Of a DNA stretch of 64,000 nt, positions 11,801-20,500 are shown piece by piece. This DNA is from Raphanus sativus. Its lineage: Eukaryota; Streptophyta; Magnoliopsida; Brassicales; Brassicaceae. Both the position numbers and the translations under genes were made by a program. The notes under the pieces were generated by a model. It saw only the letters and a program-made list of their open reading frames with translations. It did not search any database and was not told where the DNA came from. Every line of letters starts with the position of its first letter. Positions within the stretch are counted from its first letter, which is position 1. The stretch spans positions 21,182,293 to 21,246,292 of the forward strand of contig NC_079514.1 in assembly GCF_000801105.2 (NCBI RefSeq), read 5' to 3'.

Positions 11801-12311
11801 TCTTCGTGACGCTCCCGGCTCTGACCGAGAGATCGACTGAGCCGAGGGTCATTGTGATGTTTCCTGAGAGTCCGATTATCAGATTGGGATCGTCCGTGAT
11901 AGCGCTTAGGTCGATTCCCATCCTCTCGAGAGTGTTTTTATATATAATATTTGTCGAGCATCCGGTGTCGACCAATATTCTTGCTACGTCGATGTCCTGG
12001 ATCGTTAGTCTGATAACGAGGAGTTTGTCGTGAGGTTTGGCTTGACCAGCCGTTGCTCTGTCCCCGAATGACACGATGTTGCGGACAGGTGATGTGGCCA
12101 TGCTGTTGTTACCAATCGTAGGTTTTTGAGTAAGAGAATCCGACCCCCCTCCTTCTAGCGCCAAACTGTGGGAACCGAAATTCGCACTGTCGATTTTAGT
12201 TAAATAAATCGAAGGAAAACTAAGTAAACCTAGTTTTCCCTGGAGGCTCGGATTCTCTGCGACAACCAAACGAAATTGATAGAATAAAGCAACGTAGCGG
12301 AAAAATTGCAC
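8847..12311 (-). CDS. Chimeric ORF: Tat protease fused in frame to Athila gag and protease
   Basis: This is an uninterrupted 1154-codon ORF. Residues 1-50 are translated LTR. A likely native start is the Met at residue 72 (12098). Residues ~95-240 are a Tat-type aspartic protease with the active site 'ILVDTGCSTNIIY' and 'AYNAIVGTPWLNSMRAI'. At about residue 248 (~11565) the sequence switches to the second half of an Athila gag ('RDCPHHGFNEVQLLSTFYRG'). Then come SID-rich spacers (~600-680) and an Athila protease with 'ALCDTGSSVSILP' near residue 790. A SID-rich tail follows. Both protease DTG sites are intact. No RT, RNase H or integrase follows. The junction also lacks the middle of Athila gag, so it arose by rearrangement and not by simple insertion. 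Confidence 0.75.
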   Translation of the reverse strand: MQFFRYVALFYQFRLVVAENPSLQGKLGLLSFPSIYLTKIDSANFGSHSLALEGGGSDSLTQKPTIGNNSMATSPVRNIVSFGDRATAGQAKPHDKLLVIRLTIQDIDVARILVDTGCSTNIIYKNTLERMGIDLSAITDDPNLIIGLSGNITMTLGSVDLSVRAGSVTKMVEFLVVDGPAAYNAIVGTPWLNSMRAIPSTFHLCLKFPTLLGVETIQGDRKAPQVCLAAGLKRKNSEPETNPKKQATHELRSKIVTFAQKPGETFKDAWIRFKFFQRDCPHHGFNEVQLLSTFYRGIALRYQMALDTASEENFNTRNPIEAVRLIENLANSSSTKNTDSDKKKSVAVIGEDQMNEVRAKIDALHAFLGQPVCSVVNYIGGTRFQRYRNQSGNIIFFGNGQKNNYNQSSQYQKSFTNTRNYGNSAYQNPPPPTQESKFDAMIDRVLEGQQKLTVDFNGKNDSVFNNLTTRIDTICTQVKKLETHIVQTEDSIRRIGTFKEVGEGSRKHHVNAIIDDDFWQVVKHEKLQEGDFEVESSLSLGGSQWCRSTPTSLHRSTPTMSFPDTTADCNAVRILTHAEFTASHPHPPTHTYEDIDRRDEPLIDRHKDETCIDRPFTPPIDRHAPLTYRVQLPSIDSNRINALRPTPKPQTNPAETTSNPSDTTPTSEGTEGRRLRSRKEKTSKNLKREANEKEVDGFTKRVIIIPLEKPFEEVYFTSRLWMFFREKRETENDIRRRFNNVRKNMRKRITLKKKSDRGKFAIPCVVQGIEFPHALCDTGSSVSILPKVMADHLGLQVEPSPEIFTFVDYTQKNSGGLIKDLEVQIGNAIVRVDFHVLDIKLNWNSSLLLGRVFMATVGAICDMNTNRMCLTMIDPDIHYDPVKLGKPPAKNVVKEDDLGIIAVCHCEVEYETEYSGSIDSTLTSSIDTSKSEEIDIHHGLSIDIDPPDNELDLPDHCYPNFAIPPNRKEDDYSVRSWADSGFHESFAVDIARFSHSDEYDEDYWEEIAWENYLENDRFANRFPKSIDIQRPPSFDYLLHPAKRHRPSIDIASITSIDIDPDDLKDKIRISPIRATHGYIRLTTPATKIQTSTPYTQQLPAISNLTMEDCNTMNNRSNHQRDDHHRSPPPLHHRSTPLPELNLDFMNHMISGMFH

Positions 12312-13450
12312 TAAGGCGTTTTATTAAATAGATGATAAGTTGAATACAATATTCTTCCGAAAAAGGGAAGTAGAGAAACGCTGAAGCGGAAAACGACGGA
12401 AATACAGGAGACAAAACGTTCTAAGTCTTGCTCCGCTAGTCTAAACTCCTAAGTCCTAAGCTAGCAGGAATTCTCTAAGTCCCTAGGTTTCGGATTTGCT
12501 CTCTCTCTTAATGATTTTTTTCTTTTTCCTTCTTCCTCTCCCAAAGCTCCTTTATATACTCCTTCTTATGACGGTCTATTCTCCTTCTGGGCCGCAAGGC
12601 GGGCTTTTTTCCATTTTCGTCGGCCTCCATGTTTATCGGAAAACTTGACATTTATCTTTGGGAAACTTGACATTTATCCTTCCGGAAATTTAGCATTTAT
12701 CTTGTTACGTAAAGATAAACGTAAATCGTCGTATCTATCTTAGATAATAGTAAACGGACTGTTCGATCGCGTTTGGTCCCTTTCGGGCCGTCTCTAGGAC
12801 TTCCGTTGTTTTCTACGATTTCTTCGGAAGTTCTTCATTCGTTCGTAGAGTTGGATGAGTGGTGTCTTAAGATAACCATCGATGTTTCGTACGAATAATT
12901 TAAGATCTTCCTTCCTGTTGATATCTTACGAGTTTCCGAAGTGTTTCCGACGGTCTTAGTTTGGAGTAAGAGCCGGAGTTTCGTACGCGGACTCTCAATG
13001 ATTCGTCCTGCGAGGACTTGGGAAAGACTCGAAGTACAGACTTCTGACGGCCGGGGCCTGGGACTTGTGTACCGGAGATTGTTGTCCGAAGACACGAGCC
13101 AGCACGGGGCTAGCCGCCCGGCGGCCATGGCCAGCACGGGCGCTAGCCGCCGGCGGCTACGGCCAGCACGGGGCTAGCCGCCCGGCGGCCACGGCCGGCA
13201 CATGCGCTAGCTGCCGGCGGCCACGGCCAGCACAGGGGCTAGCCGCCCGGCGGCCACGGCCGGCACGGGCGCTAACCGCCGGCGGCTACGGCCAGTACGG
13301 GGGCTAGCCGCCCGGCGGCTACGGCCAAGGCTGGGGTCGGCTGCTCGGTTCCTTCGGTGTACGGGTGTTCGTGTTCGTTTTTCGGAGGGTTTTTCGTATG
13401 ACAAATAGACTTAGCCGTTGATTTCGAGATAACCGTTTTTGACCCCAACA
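12167..13450 (-). mobile_element. Tat LTR, left copy (1284 bp)
   Basis: The plus-strand ends are TGTGGGAACC and GACCCCAACA. A TATATAAA promoter-like box lies on the minus strand near 12551-12558. It differs from the 18888 copy by about a dozen substitutions seen by eye and by four extra minisatellite units, which account for the 128-bp length difference. Confidence 0.85.
13096..13330. repeat. 32-33-bp GC-rich minisatellite in Tat LTR, seven units
   Basis: Units alternate between 'ggggctagccgcccggcgg' and 'gggcgctagccgccggcgg' forms, each followed by a 'ctacggcca' or 'ccacggcca' spacer. The other LTR of the same element (about 19822-19918) has only three units. The array is open in several frames, producing spurious Ala/Arg/Pro-rich ORFs. 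Confidence 0.85.
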
Positions 13451-13559
13451 GTTAGCCCCCCAGCATGCAAGATGCGGGAGCGATTTTGTGTGCGGAAGAT
13501 TTGAAAATCGAAATTTTCGGCTAGGAATATTTTATTCCGAAAAACTCTACCACCTTTGA

Positions 13560-13629
13560 TTTCTTATAAGTAGCACCCCATCCCCCTCTCATTTTTCACT
13601 CACTCTCCTCTTCTCAAATTTCAGAAAAT
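13560..13629 (+). promoter_or_regulatory. Candidate promoter and 5' UTR of the Tat antisense gene
   Basis: 'cttataagtag' (~13563-13573) is a TATA-like box about 55-65 bp upstream of the ATG at 13630. A C/T-rich stretch ('ctctcatttttcactcactc') typical of plant transcription starts follows. It points away from gag-pol and so would drive the plus-strand gene independently. Confidence 0.45.
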
Positions 13630-14782
13630 ATGGCTTCCTCTCTAAATGAAAAGAAAGATTCCGATGTCGAAATGAGTGAAGCTAACCAAGCCTCGCCGGC
13701 GCAGGATGCTCCTGCCCTTACGCAGACATTCGTCAAGGGGTTCAGTTCTTTTCAGGACAAGATGGAGCGACGCCGTGCTGAGATGAAGTCTAGCATGGCA
13801 GGTCCTAGTGCTACTTCCGTTCCGACTTCTGTGGCTCCGACTCTCGAATCCGATGTCGCTTTAACTCCGGATCCCGCGGTTCTGGCTCTTGGACCCGACG
13901 TTACTCCAGTCCCGATCTCTACAATTCCAGCCTCTGGATCCGATGTCCCTTTGCCTGCTAGAGAAATTGTCGTTCCGGAGCAAGCACCCGATGTCCAGGC
14001 TCGCCCTGAGGGCTCCCCTTTCGTGCCGATAGTGGTTTCGGAGGATGCGGTGGAAGTCATGCCTCCTCCTCCAGAAAAGAAGAGGGAGATCGTCTTGGGA
14101 CTTCCCGCGTCCAACGCTGTTCCACCATCGAGGGTACGTTCAAGAGCTGGGGCTGCCGGATCAGCGAAGAGGAAAAGGTGTACTAAGAGTGAGGAAGGCG
14201 AGGTTTCGGCGAAACTATCGCAACATCGCTCCAAGGTATTTCGCGAAACCCCCTTTCTTTTGTTGACTCCTTGATTCTCACCTTCTCTCATGTGATCAGT
14301 TTGTGTCGTTGATCGACGGGATGCTTGGCGATTGCGGACTGGAGGTCACACATTTGTCCAAGGAGCTGGATTCGTCGCGGGAGACTTTGAAGCGCACCGA
14401 GGCTGTGCTTCAATCGATTGAGAGCACTCATGCTGCCCAGACGTCGACGCTCGAAGCTAGGATCAGCGATCTCGAGCGTGATCTGGAAAAGACTGTGAGC
14501 TCGCTGCTCAAGGCGAAGGAGGAGAAGAAGAGCAAGTCCTCGGAATTTCGACGTCTTAAGAGGCGGATTCAGCGCTTCGAGGAGATGGGAGCTTGCACTG
14601 CGACGGAGCTTGCCGGCCCGTCATCCTCGGGTACCCTGGTCCCGAGTTCGGAAATTCCAGAGGTCCAGGATGCTGGAATCGTTGCGGACAAGGGCGGTGA
14701 GGAGGTCGCCGAGGGCGATGGCGAGGCTGTTCCTGCTTCGGGTGAGTCGGAGAATGAAGGCGGTGTTCTGGAGGACGCCTAG
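13630..14782 (+). CDS. Tat antisense accessory gene, two exons, coiled-coil protein
   Basis: Exon 1 is 13630-14235 (ATG start, 202 codons) and exon 2 is 14300-14782 (160 codons plus stop). The intron, 14236-14299 (64 bp), has GT at 14236 and AG at 14298-14299, and both exon frames join without a shift. Exon 1 encodes a Pro/Ser/Val-rich, low-complexity acidic region ending in a basic patch ('RVRSRAGAAGSAKRKR'). Exon 2 encodes a long charged helix (about 14340-14600) with leucine-rich heptads, probably a coiled coil, and an acidic Gly/Glu tail. It sits between integrase and the 3' LTR on the opposite strand to pol, where Tat elements carry extra ORFs. It lacks the conserved block seen in the 1207-1889 relic. 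No enzymatic motif is visible and function is unknown. Confidence 0.7.
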
Positions 14783-14883
14783 GTTGATCAATCCCTGAGG
14801 GGATTTTTATTTTGATTGTATTTCGGCCGTTGGTTGGCCATTATGTATGATTTCGGGAGTTGCCTACGTACCTCTTTCGAGGA

Positions 14884-16062
14884 TCAAGCCATCTCGTAGT
14901 TCTGTTGTCCACGTTTTCGTTCTAGTGGTAGTATTTCTTGAGATGCATCGCATTCCAAGTTCTCGGGATTTTTACGTCTTGCATGTTTGCGATTTGATAC
15001 GAACCTTGTCGGACGACTTTTTATGATTTTGTATGGTCCTTCCCAGTTTGCCCCCAGTTTTCCTGCGTTTCGTTCGGCAGTGTTTTGGAAGACTTTTCGC
15101 AAGACCAGATCACCCTCTTTGAATCTTCGATGACGTACGTTCGCGTTGTAGTATTTTGCGGCGGCCTGCTGGTAATTTTGAATCCGGATGAGGGCTTGGT
15201 CGCGACGCTCGTTGATGAGGTCAAGATTATCCAGCAGCATGGCATTGTTCAGGTCTTCCCGTTCGGGAAGAAATCTCCTCCGTACGCCGGGGAATTCTAC
15301 CTCCGCCGGAATCATGCATTCTGCTCCGTAAACGAGAGCGAACGGAGTTTCCCCCGTTGCTCGTCTTGGAGTGGTTCGATGAGACCAAAGGACCCCTTCG
15401 AGTTCTTCTGCCCATCGTCCCTTTTTGGCTTCCAAGCGTTTTTTCAATCCGTCTAGGACGGTTTTGTTTATGGTTTCAGCCTGTCCGTTGCACTGCGGGT
15501 ATCTGGGAGTAGACTTGTTAAGTCGTATTTTCCATTTTTCGCAGAATGCCTCGAATCGTGTGGAAATAAACTGAGACCCGTTGTCCGTTACGATTTCGTA
15601 TGGGACACCGTGTCTGGTTATGATGTTTTTCCAGACGAAGTTCTCGACTTGCACGTCTTTGATACTTACGTAGGATTCTGCTTCCACCCATTTCGAAAAG
15701 AAATCTGTGAGGACCAGCAGGAAACGTTTTTGTTTCGATTTGTGTAGCGGTCCGACGATGTCCATTGACCATCGCATGAAAGGGTACGGAGATGAGATAG
15801 AAGAGAGGATTTCGGCGGGCTGATGAATTGTCGGAGAGTGCCGCTGACACTTCTCGCATTTCCGAGCGAACTTCTCGCAATCCTTTACCATAGTTGGCCA
15901 GTAGAATCCGTGGCGTTTTATTTTTGTTGCGAGAGACCTTCCGCCAGAGTGGTTTCCGCACGATCCGGAATGAACCTCTTCCATGATTTTTCTCGCCTTT
16001 TCTCCTTCTGCGCAAGTCATGAGAGGTCCGGAGAATCGCCATTTGTAGATTTTGCCTTCCAC
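14884..16062 (-). CDS. Tat integrase
   Basis: A 392-codon ORF. The zinc-binding region is present ('[14 protein letters not shown]' and 'CEKCQRH'). The catalytic core has the D,D,E residues in '[10 protein letters not shown]', '[12 protein letters not shown]' and 'NGQAETINK'. The C-terminal '[13 protein letters not shown]' motif is present. Just after this the frame is wrong: an extra A in an AAAA run near 15020-15024 shifts the last ~40 codons, while the expected '[10 protein letters not shown]'-type ending is readable in the next frame. Integration of the cDNA would be its role. The ORF is therefore nearly intact with a frameshifted tail. Confidence 0.85.
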   Translation of the reverse strand: MEGKIYKWRFSGPLMTCAEGEKARKIMEEVHSGSCGNHSGGRSLATKIKRHGFYWPTMVKDCEKFARKCEKCQRHSPTIHQPAEILSSISSPYPFMRWSMDIVGPLHKSKQKRFLLVLTDFFSKWVEAESYVSIKDVQVENFVWKNIITRHGVPYEIVTDNGSQFISTRFEAFCEKWKIRLNKSTPRYPQCNGQAETINKTVLDGLKKRLEAKKGRWAEELEGVLWSHRTTPRRATGETPFALVYGAECMIPAEVEFPGVRRRFLPEREDLNNAMLLDNLDLINERRDQALIRIQNYQQAAAKYYNANVRHRRFKEGDLVLRKVFQNTAERNAGKLGANWEGPYKIIKSRPTRFVSNRKHARRKNPENLECDASQEILPLERKRGQQNYEMA

Positions 16063-16185
16063 GGTTACGTATCGCGCTGCCTGAATTTTTATTTTCCGGG
16101 CTGCCCATTTCTCCGCAGGTAGGGTACCATCTACGATGTAGGTTCTGATAGGTTCTAGCCAGGGAGTGTCGCAGCCATAGTCTGT

Positions 16186-16770
16186 TTAGTCTGCGTCGTC
16201 TTCCGGTTGGTCTTCGTTTTCTTCCGCGCCTTCGATCTGTGTTCTGATCAGGTTGGCGATTATCGGCGGTCCGATGCTCGGATGCTCTATGAATTCGACG
16301 GGAATTATTCTTTTTAGCCCTGGATCCGAGCTTAAGGCGAGAGCGGCTAAAGCGTCAGCTTGGACGTTTTCCGAGCGGGGAATCCTGGTTAGCGCAAATT
16401 GCTGAAAGTCGTGGGCCAAGTCTTGGACGACCTTCAAATATGCGTTCATCCTTTCATCCCTTGCTTTGTATTCTCCACTGAATTGGTTTGCGACTAACTG
16501 AGAGTCGCAGTAAGCGTGAATATTTCGAATCTTCAGCCCATGGGCCAGTCGTAGGCCCGCAATTAGCGCCTCATATTCTGCTTCGTTGTTTGATGCATGA
16601 AAATCCAAGCGGAACGATTACTCGAGGATTTCTCCTGTCGGCGAAGTGAGTCGGACCCCGATTCCGGATCCTTGCTTGGACGAGGATCCATCGACATGGA
16701 GATCCCATGTTGAACCAGGATCCTCGTTAGTTAAGTCCGTCGCGGGTAATTCTACCAAGAAGTCCGCGAG
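16186..16770 (-). pseudogene. Tat archaeal-type RNase H domain, two premature stops
   Basis: This domain continues the polyprotein between RT and integrase. The acidic active-site residues are visible in 'LHVDGSSS', 'ASNNEAEYEALIAGLR' and 'AYCDSQLV'. It is interrupted by a TAG at about 16774-16776 (end of the RT ORF) and a TAA near 16620, each one transition away from a Gln codon. The clean 140-codon ORF is 16186-16608. A second RNase H of this type is a known property of the Tat clade. Confidence 0.8.
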
Positions 16771-16773
16771 TAC

Positions 16774-18153
16774 CTACGATTTCGTGCAGGTTTTTGGACG
16801 ATATTCCATATCGTACTCGCTTAGTTCAATCGCCCACTTTGCGAGTCTACCAGACTGGCTTGGACTGTGTAGAATCGTCTGTAACGGAAAAGTGGTAAGT
16901 ACCACGATGGTATGAGATTGGAAATACGGTCTAAGTTTTCTCGCCGAAGTTATGACAGCGAGTGCCAATTTTTCCATTAGCGGATACCGAGTTTCGGCAT
17001 CTAGTAATGTTTTACTAATGTAGAAGACCGGTTTCTGTTCTCCGAATTCTTCTTGAATCAGGACGCCACTGACTGCTGATGCGGATACTGCGATGTAGAG
17101 GAACAAGGGCTCTCCGACTACGGGTTTTGCGAGGATAGGAGGGGTGGCCAGATACAGCTTCAGCTGTTGGAAAGCTTTCTCGCAATCTTCTGACCATTCG
17201 AACTTTTTGTTCCCCTTCAAGGTTTCGTAGAATGGGAGACACTTATCCGTGGAGCGCGAGATGAATCGGTTTAAGGCCGCGACTCGTCCGGTCAGCCTTT
17301 GGACTTCCCGCTTGGTTCTCGGGGAGGCCATTTCTATCAGTGCGTTGATTTGTTTCGGATTGGCCTCTATTCCGCGGAATGTTACGAGGTACCCGAGAAA
17401 TTCTCCCGACGCCACAGCGAATCTGCATTTTGCTGGATTGAGTTTCATGTTGTGCTGGTTCAATCTCTCAAAGCATTCCTCTAGGTGGACTACGTGGTCG
17501 CGTTCGTCAAGAGATTTTACCAACATATCGTCGATATACACCTCCATGGTTTTTCCGAGTTGCTCGACAAACTTCCGATTGACGAGCCGCTGATACGTGG
17601 CGCCGGCGTTCTTAAGACCGAAAGGCATTACTTTGTAGCAATAGGTCCCTCGGTCGGTAATGAATGCTGTCTTCTCGCGGTCTTCGGGATTCATCATGAT
17701 TTGATTGTAACCGGAGAACGCGTCCATGAACGATAGGAGTTTGTTTCCTGCGGTTGCCTCGACCAGACGGTCGATGTGCGGAAGCGGAAAACAATCCTTC
17801 GGGCATGCTTTGTTGAGATCAGTAAAGTCGACGCACACTCGCCATTTCCCGTTCTTCTTCTTGACGACGACGGGATTGGCGAGCCAGTCGGGATATCTTA
17901 CTTCTGTTATTGATCCAACTTTGAGGAGTCTTTCGGCTTCCTCATTAACCGCTGTTGCCCGTTCGGGGCCTAGCTTTCGCCTCTTTTGTTTTACGGGTTT
18001 ATGAGTTGGATCGATGTTGAGTTCGTGACATGTTATGTTGATGTCGATTCCCGGCATATCTTCCGCAGCCCAAGCGAACATGTTAAGGTTCTTCTTGAGA
18101 CATGCGATGAGTTCTGCTTTCAACGGATCGCGGATATTGGCTCCAATCTCCAC
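16774..18153 (-). CDS. Tat reverse transcriptase with degenerate RNase H
   Basis: A 459-codon ORF. RT motifs include 'VKKKNGKWRVCVDFTDLNKA', 'LLSFMDAFSGYNQI', 'PFGLKNAGATYQR' and the catalytic 'VYIDDMLVKS'. The following RNase H-like segment ('LFLYIAVSASAVSGVLI') has lost the usual TDAS acidic residue, consistent with Tat elements relying on the second RNase H. It ends at a TAG beyond which homology continues in the same frame. It is the pol core of the 12167-20043 element. Confidence 0.9.
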   Translation of the reverse strand: MEIGANIRDPLKAELIACLKKNLNMFAWAAEDMPGIDINITCHELNIDPTHKPVKQKRRKLGPERATAVNEEAERLLKVGSITEVRYPDWLANPVVVKKKNGKWRVCVDFTDLNKACPKDCFPLPHIDRLVEATAGNKLLSFMDAFSGYNQIMMNPEDREKTAFITDRGTYCYKVMPFGLKNAGATYQRLVNRKFVEQLGKTMEVYIDDMLVKSLDERDHVVHLEECFERLNQHNMKLNPAKCRFAVASGEFLGYLVTFRGIEANPKQINALIEMASPRTKREVQRLTGRVAALNRFISRSTDKCLPFYETLKGNKKFEWSEDCEKAFQQLKLYLATPPILAKPVVGEPLFLYIAVSASAVSGVLIQEEFGEQKPVFYISKTLLDAETRYPLMEKLALAVITSARKLRPYFQSHTIVVLTTFPLQTILHSPSQSGRLAKWAIELSEYDMEYRPKTCTKS

Positions 18154-18258
18154 GCACCGCTCTGGGTTAGTCTCGTCGAGGCAGACCGAAATTACTGGTT
18201 CGCAAGTGGGCTCACGTTTCCCTTCTAGGGCTTCAGCTCTTTGCGATTGCCAGAAGAT

Positions 18259-18819
18259 TTATGGAGGGTCCTGCAATGCTGGTTCGTGGGTTGCTTGCTT
18301 TTTTGGGTTAGTTTCGGGCTCAGAGTTTTTTTGTTTTAACCCAGCGGCCAAGCAGACTTGCGGCGCTTTACGATCTCCTTGTATTGTTTCAACTCCGAGG
18401 AGGGTCGGAAATTTGAGGCACAGATGGAAAGTCGAGGGGATTGCTCGCATGGAGTTTAGCCACGGAGTCCCGACGATTGCGTTATATGCTGCCGGACCGT
18501 CGACTACCAAAAATTCCACCATCTTCGTGACGCTCCCGGCTCTGACCGAGAGATCGACTGAGCCGAGGGTCATTGTGATGTTTCCTGAGAGTCCGATTAT
18601 CGGATTGGGATCGTCCGTGATAGCGCTTAGGTCGATTCCCATCCTCTCGAGAGTGTTTTTATATATAATATTTGTCGAGCATCCGGTGTCGACCAATATT
18701 CTTGCTACGTCGATGTCCTGGATCGTTAGTCTGATAACGAGGAGTTTGTCGTGAGGTTTGGCTTGACCAGCCGTTGCTCTGTCCCCGAATGACACGATGT
18801 TGCGGACAGGTGATGTGGC
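18259..18819 (-). CDS. Tat aspartic protease
   Basis: From Met at 18819 (the ORF remains open upstream into the LTR to 19032). The active site is 'ARILVDTGCSTNIIY', with 'LVVDGPAAYNAIVGTPWL' and 'IPSTFHLCLKFPT' downstream. It is almost identical to the 5' part of the chimeric ORF ending at 12311 (e.g. Q for R near residue 234). It terminates shortly after 'KKQATHEPALQDPP', and RT starts ~100 bp later. The start lies only ~68 bp from the LTR, so a gag domain is absent. Confidence 0.8.
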   Translation of the reverse strand, partial: ATSPVRNIVSFGDRATAGQAKPHDKLLVIRLTIQDIDVARILVDTGCSTNIIYKNTLERMGIDLSAITDDPNPIIGLSGNITMTLGSVDLSVRAGSVTKMVEFLVVDGPAAYNAIVGTPWLNSMRAIPSTFHLCLKFPTLLGVETIQGDRKAPQVCLAAGLKQKNSEPETNPKKQATHEPALQDPP

Positions 18820-18887
18820 CATGCTGTTGTTACCAATCGTAGGTTTTTGAGTAAGAGAATCCGACCCCCCTCCTTCTAGCGCCAAAC

Positions 18888-20043
18888 TGTGGGAACCGAA
18901 ATTCGCACTGTCGATTTTAGTTAAATAAATCGAAGGAAAACTAAGTAAACCTAGTTTTCCCTGGAGGCTCGGATTCTCTGCGACAACCAAACGAAATTGA
19001 TAGAATAAAGCAACGTAGCGGAAAAATTGCACTAAGGCGTTTTATTAAATAGATGATAAGTTGAATACAATATTCTTCCGAAAAAGGGAAGTAGAGAAAC
19101 GCTGAAGCGGAAAACGACGGAAATACAGGAGACAAAACGTTCTAAGTCTTGCTCCGCTAGTCTAAACTCCTAAGTCCTAAGCTAGCAGGAATTCTCTAAG
19201 TCCCTAGGTTTCGGATTTGCTCTCTCTCTTAATGATTTTTTTTCTTTTTCCTTCTTCCTCTCCCAAAGCTCCTTTATATACTCCTTCTTATGACGGTATA
19301 TTCTCCTTCTGGGCCGCAAGGCGGGCTTTTTTCCATTTTCGTCGGCCTCCATGTTTATCGGAAAACTTGACATTTATCTTCGGGAAACTTGACATTTATC
19401 CTTCCGGAAATTTAGCATTTATCTTGTTACGTAAAGATAAACGTAAATCGTCGTATCTATCTCAGATAATCGTAAACGGACTGTCCGATCACGTTTGGTC
19501 CCTTTCGGGCCGTCTCTAGGACTTCCATTGTTTTCTACGATTTCTTCGGAAGTTCTTCATTCGTTCGTAGAGTTGAGATGAGTGGTGTCTTAAGATAACC
19601 ATCGCTGTTTCGTACGAAGGATTTAAGATCTTCCTTCCCGTTGATATCTTACGAGTTTCCGAAGTGTTTCCGACGGTCTTAGTTTGGAGTAAGAACCGGA
19701 GTTTCGTACGCGGAATCTCAATGATTCGTCCTGCGAGGACTTGGGAAAGACTCGAAGTACAGACTTCTGACGGCTGGGGCCTGGGACTTGTGTACCGGAG
19801 ATTGTTGTCCGAAGACCCGAGCCATCACGGGGCTAGCCGCCCGGCGGCCACGGCCAGCACGGGCGCTAGCCGCCGGCGGCTACGGCCAGCACGGGGCTAG
19901 CCGCCCGGCGGCCACGGCCAAGGCCGGGGTCGGCTGCTCGGTTCCTTCGGTTTACGAGTGTTCGTGTTCGTTTTTCGGAGGGTTTTTCGTATGACAAATA
20001 GACTTAGCCGTTGATTTCGAGATAACCGTTTTTGACCCCAACA
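18888..20043 (-). mobile_element. Tat LTR, right copy (1156 bp)
   Basis: The termini are the same as those of the 12167 copy. It contains three minisatellite units. It is followed on the plus strand by 'tgcatctagc', where Athila gag sequence resumes. Confidence 0.85.
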
Positions 20044-20322
20044 TGCATCTAGCTTATGACATGTTGCATTACGCAGATGACCATCTTGGTCATACATGTT
20101 TCCATTCTGGTCCTCCGTGAGAATAACAATCGCAACCATGCTTCGCGGGTAAGTATCAATCGATGTACGGTGAGTAGTATCGAAAGATGTGGATCGGAAA
20201 ACAGTATCGGTTGACGGTTCTGTCTGAGTGTCAGTCGACGGTTGAACGTGAATATCAGTCGACGGTACTGCAGTTCTGTCGATCAATGCGGAGCGTAGGT
20301 CTTTACGGATTGAACGTTCCAA
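20044..20322 (-). pseudogene. Athila gag N-terminal fragment cut by Tat LTR
   Basis: The ORF starts at Met 20322 and reads through the LTR boundary to 19897; the native part ends at about 20044. It contains a TSIDT/PSTDT repeat region and the gag-leader motif 'DQNGNMYDQDGHLRNAT'. The continuation should resume at the Athila gag half at ~11565, but the central gag segment is missing from the window. The primer-binding site of its LTR lies just upstream (20478-20496, TGGCGCCGTTGC on the minus strand). Confidence 0.65.
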
Positions 20323-20500
20323 GTGTGCAGGATCTTCTGAGAATAGTAGTTGATTTCCCTTGTTGCTTCTGGTACTGCTGGGAATGTACCTGAAAAGACA
20401 AGAAAATTTTAATCAGAAAGGGGGTAAAGAAAAGAAAAAACTAAGATCAATAAAATTAAATCTAATGGTGATCAAAACTCCCCAGCAACGGCGCCAAATT

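Larger units (their letters stand above)
12167..20043 (-). mobile_element. Tat-lineage Ty3/Gypsy element, gag-less, LTR to LTR
   Basis: Minus-oriented order: 5' LTR 18888-20043; primer-binding site (TGGCGCTAGAAGG on the minus strand, ~18872-18884); protease; RT with degenerate RNase H; archaeal-type RNase H; integrase; plus-strand antisense gene; polypurine tract (GCTGGGGGGCTAAC, 13451-13464); 3' LTR 12167-13450. Beyond the 3' LTR the internal sequence begins again (12166 to ~11565, primer site and protease), so the locus is LTR-internal-LTR-partial internal. LTRs are near-identical apart from minisatellite copy number, implying recent activity. There is no gag between primer site and protease (only ~68 bp). 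Confidence 0.85.

Noticed and set aside
11434..12033. 199-codon plus-strand ORF (and its copy at 18035-18754)
   Set aside because: It is the antisense shadow of the Tat protease, whose DTG motif and conserved blocks read on the minus strand.
12941..13404. Ala/Arg/Pro-rich ORFs on both strands
   Set aside because: They are translations of the GC-rich 32-33-bp minisatellite within a Tat LTR; repeat length and composition keep several frames open. Also seen at 19664-19994.
15518..16108. 196-codon minus-strand ORF
   Set aside because: It is an alternate frame of the integrase coding region with no domain similarity.
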